The position numbers were made by a program, and so were the translations under genes. DNA of 64,000 nucleotides from Phalacrocorax aristotelis (taxonomy: Eukaryota > Chordata > Aves > Suliformes > Phalacrocoracidae). Under the pieces are notes generated by a model, which saw nothing but the letters and a program-made list of their open reading frames with translations, was not told where the DNA came from and did not search any database. Where the stretch lies: the NCBI RefSeq assembly GCF_949628215.1, contig NC_134282.1, forward strand, positions 4,819,001 through 4,883,000, in the 5' to 3' direction. Shown in pieces: positions 57,454 through 64,000 of this stretch. The stretch's first letter is position 1; the number at the start of each line of letters is the position of its first letter.

Positions 57454-60400
57454 CTGTGTAAAAAAGGGAAATTTGGGGGTTTTATGGTAAACATCCACAC
57501 GGTACAACCGCGGTGTAAGAGCTTTCTGCTCCTAACAGGCACCCAAAGTCAGGGACAGGGCTGACCTGGAGGGAAAATCTCTCACTCTGCGGTAGCCCTG
57601 TGGAACTGTTTGTTCCCACCACGTCTCCCCCACCCCATTATTTTGTCTCCGATTTAGCTCTGTATCCCCTCTGCTACAGAAGTACAAGCCAAAGAAAGCT
57701 TTACAATCCTGGTTACACCACTCTCACTACTGAACCTGTTCTTATAGACAGTTCTTGGGCTTGTTTTGCCTTTCTTCTTTTTTTTTTAAATGGAGGCCAT
57801 AAACAAATCGCCACCCTACAGGAAACACCCACAGGTGTCACAAGCTTGAGCTTTCCTTCCTTCTGCGGCACAGCCCTGACACCCAGTGGCCACGGGGGAA
57901 ATGGAGAGGTGGAATCAGCCCGGCTACTGCTAAGAGCAGCGTCCCGGGAAGTGAGGCAGCGACATATCTCGGGCGGTGGTTAAGAAGCCGGCTGTGCCTC
58001 CGCCCTTTTAGACTTCACCTGCTGATAAAGCAAAGATGACACTTACCAACGGCAAGAAGAAGGATACTGGCGACGAAACAGCCTGCGCACACGCTGAGGT
58101 AATAAACACCAACACGCATTTCTGCTGGCCAGAGTGGGAACAGAGTTGCAGCTATAACAGCGATCACTAAACGCAAAGATACGAAGAAAAGCATGAGAAG
58201 CACGATTAGATTTTCCTGGTAGGTGTATAAAGGTTCTAGGCTTACTGTTTAATTCAAGGTACTGGCTTAGCATAGTATGAGTTACTGATAGTATTTTAGG
58301 CCTTGACTGAAACCCTGTCTAGTCCCACCGCTCCTACTCTCTCGCCAGGTAGGGACAGACTGAGGGCCACACTCAGCAACTGGAAGTCGCTGCACTTAGA
58401 AGGGAGCCAAGGGAGCAGCTCAGAACAGAGGGCACAAGCAAACGGGGAGCAGGGAGCTGCCGATAACCAGCGCAGCGGGACCTGGGCGCAGGGAGCTGGG
58501 GGAGAGCGTGGGGGCCCCGAGGACTGGCCACAGGCCTGGATATGGCCGCAAGGGATGACAGAGTTTCTCAGGAAAGGTGGTTCTTTCGGGGAGAGGAAGC
58601 TGGAAGGTACAGGTCAAGGGTGTTAGACCAGCAGTCCAAAGATCCGTTAGCTCACTGGTGGCAGTTAACATCAATACTAATTTAGATCAAAAAAATAGAA
58701 TTAACAGATTGGGCTTATCCTATACGCGAATACAAGTTCTAGGGTCAGAAAGGTATCATCCATAGTTTAAAATAATTCCTTTAACACCTTCCACATTTTT
58801 ATACAACCCACCAGACTTGCCTACTGGGCAACTTCCTCATTAGCTTAAAGCAATGGAAACAAACCAGCTTGCCAGCGTGTGTAAGTTCAGACATTTGCAA
58901 AGCACGTTTCCGGTTTGCTTTGGTTTGTTTTAAACACTGGCTGGTATCAAGCCATGCTGAACCTGAGGAGCAAAATCTCTGTCCAGAAAAAAGACAAAGC
59001 TCCCCAAGGACAGACAGGCCTGCGGATGCCATGCCTATGTTTACGGTGTGCCCGCTAATATCTACTCTTACTTACCAAGTACAAGTCCCATAGCAAAAGT
59101 TTTAAAGTGAACAGGGTCGTAGATCCACACATACACCTACAACAGAAATAATCTAGTTTACACCTGGAAAACAAGCTCTCTGTTAAATGATGTCATTCCC
59201 TCATCCAATTGCTGGCTGCCATGCTCCAACACCTGCTGCTGACAAACGGCCCTGCGGTCAGGAACGTACCAGGGCAGAGGAGGGGGCAGGGGCCCTGCGC
59301 CCTAGGCTGGGCTACGCTTTGAACAGGACCTGAGGCAGGTTTCTGCCAGTGAAAGGGGTGCGAAAGGAGGCAGCCACGGGCTGCACGCCTGCCTTGGCTA
59401 CCTGGCGGTCATAATCCCAGCCTCGTGGTGGGAGGCCCAGGGACACCGCACTGCCTGGGCAGGGCGCTGGCTGTTGCAGTGGCTTCCAGCTGGGAGGGGC
59501 AGAAGACAGGGAAGGAGTTTCCAAGCTGTGGAAGAAAACCAGTGGAAATCTCAGCCTGGAACTCTCAAAGAATTACTTCATGAAAGAAGTTGTACCCAGG
59601 GTAACTTACGGGTGATGTAACATCCTGGGGAAAACAGACAGTAAAACTGATGGGGAAATGACAGATTCAGAAATACCACTGCATCAAGGTTTGGTTTTAT
59701 CTTTCTTTATTTGTTAGTGTTGTTCAGCACAAAGCCAAAAAACTTCTGTGAAGAAAAAACTTCTCAGGTTCACTGAGTGGAAACAAAAAAAGTACTTCTA
59801 GGTTTGAAGAGATTCTTCCCATTAAGAGAAAAAAAACCAGACTGAATGTGTGGAACAAAGCAACCAGCTGAAACACTCAGCTCAGCTTAAGTCCCATTTG
59901 ATGGCCTCAGGTGAGCATCGCTATACTCTCTGTTCCACAGCACCCTGTTACCAATGTCTGCGCGAGAACGGGGGATCCCTTTGAGTCAGATTTGCTCAGC
60001 CTCATTAAAAAAGCTTCTTGGTAAAGTGCAGAATTCGCTGAACTAGTAAAATCAGAATGCTTTTTTTCTTACCAAATGAAACAGTTTGAACCTTAACTAT
60101 TGTTAACTGTGGAAAGAAGCTTCTGATTACTAGAAACCAGCAACCCTCACAGCAGATGAGCTGATATGAACTAACAGGAGGACACCTCAGAGGCAGTAAT
60201 AGTTTTTCACTGTGATGTAACAAGTATTTAATATAGAACTGGCTCAACAACAGAATTCAGAGGGTTGTGATCAATGGGGCAGAGTCTGGATGGGGGCCTG
60301 TCACTAGTGATGTTCCCCAGATGTCTGTGCTGGGTCCAGTCCTGTTCAACATATTCATCAATGACCTGGATGATGGGATAGAGTGTAACCTCAGCAAGTT

Positions 60401-62760
60401 CACTGATGATCCCAAGCTAGGAGGAGTGGCTGATACACCAGAAGGCTGTGCTACCATCCAACAAGTCCTGGACAGGCTGGAGAGCTGGGCCCAGGGGAAC
60501 CTCATGGAATTCAGCAAGAGCAAGTACAAGGTCCTGGCCCTGGGGAGGAACAACCCCACGTACCAGTAGAGGTTGGGGGCTGAACTACTGGAAAGCAGCT
60601 CTGCTGAGAAGGACCTGGGAGTGCTGGTGGACAGCAGGCTGACCCTGAGCCAGCAATGTGCCCTTGTGGCCAAGAAGGCCAACGGTATCCTGGGCTGCAT
60701 TAAAAGGCATGTGGCCAGCAGGTTGAGGGAGGTTATCCTCCCCCTCTACTCTGCCCTGGTGAGACCACATTTGGAGTGCTGTGTCCAGTTTTGGGCCCCC
60801 CAGTTTATGAAGGATGTGGAGTTCCTTGAGCAAGTCCAACGGAGAGCTATGAAGACGATCAGGGGACTGGAGCATCTCCCATCTGAGGAAAGGCTGAGAC
60901 ACCTGGGTTTGTTCGGCCTCAAGAAGAGAAGACTGAGGGGGGATTTCATCAATACCTATGAATATCTGAAGGGTGGGTGTCAGGATGATGGGACTAGACT
61001 CTTTTCAATAGCGCCCAATGACAGGACAAGGGGCAATGGGCAAAGGTTGGAACACAGGAAGTTCTACCTGAATATAAGGACAAACTCCTCTCCTGTGCAG
61101 GTGCCAGAGCAGGGGCACAGGCTGCCCAGGGAGGCTGTGGGGTCCCTTCCCTGGAGACATTCACACCCCGCCTGGACGCGGTCCTGTGCCCCTGCTCTGG
61201 GTGTGCCTGCTCCAGCAGGGGTGGGACGGGGTGATCTCCCGAGGGCATCTTCCAACCCCCACCGGTCTGGGATTCTGTGATTCTGCTTCTCACAGGGTGT
61301 GAAAGTTGACTGACTATATGCAGGTGTAACCCTGCTGCCAGTCAACTGTTCTGTGAGCCCAACAAACTGATGATCATGACAGGTGACTGGGCAACGAGGC
61401 AGTGTGTAATATTCAGTGTTCGTAAGCGCAGAATAAGGAAGAAAAGCTAAAAAAAAAATCTCATGTAAATACACAAGGACTGGCTCTGAATGAGCTACTG
61501 CTGAAGAAAGATGTTGGGAGTTGCAGTTCTTAAAAAAATGTTGGCTCGTTAATAAACAAAAAAGGAAGCAACAATAAGACAAGGAGTAAGCACTGTTATA
61601 CTGCAATCCAGTACTGCGCCCAACTGAGAATGCTGCATGCCAGCTGGTTACCCCATGTTGAGAGACGACGGGCGGGGTCAGAGGTGGGTGTTACGCTGGA
61701 TGAGGTGGGATGAAGCACAGCAAGAAGGCAGGTTGTGAAGAACTGACTGAGAAGAGTGAAATAAAGATGCATGAAGGAAGTATGTTTTCCACACAAGTGC
61801 TTTATTTGCAGCAGTCGCTGCCATGTATGTTTTATAACCAAAGGTGTACAAGAATCCTGGGGGAGATTCCAGCACAGGGTAATTTTCCTGAAGTAACGAC
61901 TTACCATTTATCCCAAATCTTGAAAGCACAAATACGACTCTCTACATTACAGCGCTGTTAAAGTATTAATACTTTGTCTTCCCAGAAAGCAAGGTACAGG
62001 GAAGTATTTAAGACCACTGTTTCAGTGGAAAGTTAGGACGAGAATTCAGGAATGCCTAAGTGCCACCTCTCTGCTCAAATGACAAAGTCAGGCAGCCTCT
62101 GGATGCCAGATATTTTTTACTTCCCCTCTTGTGATCGCCCATCATATTCTAAAAGGCTTGTCTCTTGTTTAGAAATATTCCAGCATGACAATGGCCACAG
62201 GACACTTTGGACTGGAAGGGACCTCAGGAAGCCTCTAGTCCACCACCCTCTTGTTCAAAGCAGGGGCAGCGGCGAGGCCAGCCTGGGTTACTCGGGGCTG
62301 TACCTGGCTGGGCTTTACCCAGTCTGCTCTTGAAAGCCTCTGAGCACAGTGGCTGCAAGGGCCGCTCCGGGCAGCCCCCTCCAACACCCCGCTACTCCCT
62401 GAGGGCATGCACTTCACCTCATGGCCGCTGACATGTAATCTAGTGGCAATTAAGTTTTCTTTTCGATTTTTTAAGTTACTCTCCTACATTTATTTCCATC
62501 CCACCTCCTTGCAACTATCTAAACAATTGTTGTTTCAAGATCAGCCATCACATTGCCATTAACTTTTCATTCAGCCTGTCAAGAGTTTGCAGAAATCCAG
62601 CAAATTAACCTATTATCTGACAATAATACATTGATCCTGCAAGTCAAAAAGTACCCATAAATCCTACCTCATTTCCATCCAGGAAAACCTGGTCTTCGTG
62701 TGGCTCAAGTTTAAATTTCCTCTTTGTCTCCTTTTTCTTGGGTGTTCCTGGGGTCTCATC
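56987..62760 (-). CDS. SEC62: SEC62, ER translocation protein, C-terminal part (four exons)
   Basis: SEC62 sits in the ER membrane with SEC61 and SEC63. It helps import small and post-translationally delivered proteins, and acts as an ER-phagy receptor during recovery from ER stress. The window holds the last 246 residues, starting at [10 protein letters not shown], about residue 154 of the roughly 399-residue human protein. Visible parts: a basic cytosolic stretch ([17 protein letters not shown]); a first membrane segment ([18 protein letters not shown]); a short luminal turn and second segment ([20 protein letters not shown] then [10 protein letters not shown]); then a long, charged cytosolic tail rich in Ser, Asp, Glu and Lys. 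The tail includes NDFEMI, the LC3-binding motif, and the terminal HEKS. All four junctions are GT-AG and in phase. The N-terminal exons lie beyond the right edge, so the gene is partial here because of the window and not because it is broken. Confidence 0.95.
58047..58166 (-). CDS. SEC62: SEC62 exon, both membrane segments
   Basis: A 120-nt exon between GTTTAG and GTAAGT on the - strand, coding [19 protein letters not shown] and then most of the second hydrophobic segment. One Cys replaces a Gly I recall in human (SVCAGCF against SVGAGCF). Both ends are one base into a codon. Confidence 0.95.
59076..59136 (-). CDS. SEC62: SEC62 exon, before first membrane segment
   Basis: A 61-nt exon coding [20 protein letters not shown] plus one base. 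It starts after GTTGTAG and ends before GTAAGTAAG on the - strand. Confidence 0.94.
60255..61285 (+). mobile_element. CR1-family LINE fragment with nearly open reverse-transcriptase frame
   Basis: The + strand codes CR1 reverse-transcriptase motifs: [18 protein letters not shown], the catalytic box seen as [10 protein letters not shown] (usually FADD), [11 protein letters not shown] and the downstream [15 protein letters not shown]-type region. One frame is open from 60267 to 61280 except for a single TAG at 60567-60569. The element ends in the CR1-type tail attctgtgattctg at about 61270. It is 5'-truncated and lies in a SEC62 intron, antisense to that gene. It cannot be mobile by itself, as the 5' part with the endonuclease is absent. 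Confidence 0.92.
61286..62203 (-). other. SEC62: SEC62 intron sequence
   Basis: Intronic sequence between two CR1-derived pieces. I see no other feature here. Confidence 0.5.
62204..62415 (-). mobile_element. Old CR1-derived fragment
   Basis: The forward strand reads actggaagggacctcaggaa followed by a tagtccaccaccctcttgttcaaagc-like stretch split by changes, then a GC-rich part resembling the CR1 3' region in - orientation. The octamer tail is missing. It is more diverged than the two larger copies. Located in a SEC62 intron. Confidence 0.65.
62668..62760 (-). CDS. SEC62: SEC62 exon, basic linker
   Basis: A 93-nt, phase-0 exon coding [20 protein letters not shown] followed by [11 protein letters not shown]. 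The acceptor on the - strand is GTCCTCAG; the donor GTAGGA is weaker than usual. The exons upstream of it are outside the window. Confidence 0.93.
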
Positions 62761-62768
62761 CTGAGGAC

Positions 62769-64000
62769 AAGAAAAAAAAAAAATGAAGAGGGTTTTAATT
62801 TCTAGTGTTTTAATATATTAAGTCTGATAACTTTTCACAAACTTAAGACCATATTCACACTTTTTTTTTTTAAGTAAAGATGCTTTATTTCCTCCTCTTC
62901 TCATTTATTACCAACTGGGTACATCAAAAATAAAGGAAAATTGTAAGGAAAGAGAAATTTTATTTTTAGTTAGTGTCTAAGGAGTAGACTATGACTTCAG
63001 GATTACATTATGTCTGCAGACGCATGGCAAAGCTCCACTGATATTAACACAAAGTCTGAAAGAACAGAAAAGAAAGAAATAGAACAGGGTGCAACACTTC
63101 AGAATCACTAACTTTATTAGAATTCTTTGGTGCTGTGCTGCCCTATTTACCACAGGGACATCCTTTCAGAATCAGTTTCTGCCTGTTTATTCTCTATCCC
63201 CCTCAATCCATTTTTGCACCTTGTGCTTCCTCCTCTCTGTCTCCTTCTCTTTGCTTATTTCTTTGTTTGAAATTAACTTTCTGATTTTTGTCCTGCCTTG
63301 TTGTTCCAGTTACTACTGACTGGCTTATATAATCCCCTAAAATATCAGTTCGATAAATAATGATTAGTTTAAAATCAACATTACATTTAATAACGTAACT
63401 CTCCAGACGATGGGGAACTGGAGGAGTTCATGACTTTCATAATGAGCCTTCTAAAGGCCCTCAAGAGCCAGGGAATTTTATACTGATTTCTATGTTCAGA
63501 CTGCCAGCAAGGTGGTTTTGTTTTTAATTCTTCTATTAGCCATGTAGCTTCCTTCTGAGATCTAGACCTCAGTACACGGACTACACCTTTCACTAAATGT
63601 GCTGTTATTTCACTTAGGAGTGTCTGCCTGGGAATAACTTTTGAGCACTGTCCTACGAACTGTCACTGGAATCATCCCACCATACACGCAGAAGAAAAAC
63701 CACATCCCTTCATCAAGTTTCTCCTGCAGATTCCTAACATTTCAATTTAGGAATTCTGTTCTGCTAATAAAATTAATCAGGAATGAAAACGTGCAAAAGC
63801 ACATGAAACTCTGTACAGTGATAATAGTCTGAACTTTATGAAGTGAATCAGAAGTCTGTGAAAACTAGGCATGATGCAGATTAGTAATGGAGCTGGCAGA
63901 GAAAAACAGCCCACTATTACAGAGCTGTTCCCAAGCGCCAAGTATCAAATACTACATTCCAAACATTCTTATTACCAAACATTGCAAAACTGTTTGTTTC
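62769..64000 (-). other. SEC62: SEC62 intron, to window end
   Basis: AT-rich intronic sequence upstream of the SEC62 exon at 62760. I searched it for earlier SEC62 exons on the - strand and found none, so they lie beyond 64000. Confidence 0.6.

Noticed and set aside
61064-61606. 180-codon - strand open frame
   Set aside because: Half of it is the antisense of the CR1 copy and the rest is SEC62 intron with no conserved residues; no splice or start support.
1-64000. CRISPR arrays, operons, phage, endogenous retrovirus or a novel gene cluster
   Set aside because: No regularly spaced repeats, no prokaryotic gene layout and no LTR-bounded or gag/pol-like region was seen. Everything that can be identified is conserved vertebrate synteny plus CR1 and hAT-like repeats.

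Overview
This window is vertebrate nuclear DNA. It has long introns with GT-AG boundaries, CpG-island promoters and CR1-type LINE fragments, including one with the (ATTCTGTG)-like 3' tail. CR1 in this form is typical of birds and other sauropsids, so a bird genome is the most likely source. I cannot name the species. Bacterial-style features such as operons, ribosome binding sites, CRISPR arrays and IS elements are absent.

Layout. Positions 1-215 are the edge of a GC-rich, CpG-rich block, probably the promoter of a neighbour outside the window. A second CpG island at about 2390-2960 is the PHC3 promoter. PHC3 (Polyhomeotic-like protein 3, a PRC1 Polycomb subunit) runs on the + strand. It has a 5' exon ending at 2529 and fourteen exons that carry the open frame from 5851 to 32366. 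Their summed length is 2955 nt (984 residues plus stop) and every exon junction keeps phase. A long 3'UTR probably extends to the polyadenylation signal at 41051. It contains a 927-bp non-autonomous hAT-like DNA transposon at 33153-34079. GPR160, an orphan class-A-like receptor, faces PHC3 tail to tail, with its coding region in one exon on the - strand (43074-42055). Its CpG-island promoter is at about 44400-45370. The same island may drive a divergent + strand transcript with a short two-exon open frame of unknown meaning. From about 45.9 to 56.2 kb I see no convincing gene, only a CR1 copy and simple repeats. The last four coding exons of SEC62 (ER translocon subunit) lie on the - strand between 62760 and 56987. 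Its N-terminal exons are beyond the right edge. A CR1 copy with a nearly open reverse-transcriptase frame sits in a SEC62 intron, in antisense.

The order PHC3 - GPR160 - SEC62, with GPR160 and SEC62 opposite to PHC3, matches the human 3q26 arrangement as I recall it, so this is ordinary conserved synteny and not a transferred or novel cluster. The three genes work in unrelated processes: chromatin silencing, receptor signalling, and ER protein import/ER-phagy. The most interesting points are as follows. The N-terminal extension known from mammalian PHC3 is cut by an in-frame stop, turning it into a 9-codon upstream ORF. A hAT-like transposon lies in the PHC3 3'UTR. GPR160 has a possible bidirectional promoter with a G-quadruplex-prone pentamer repeat. 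I found no new system of genes here.
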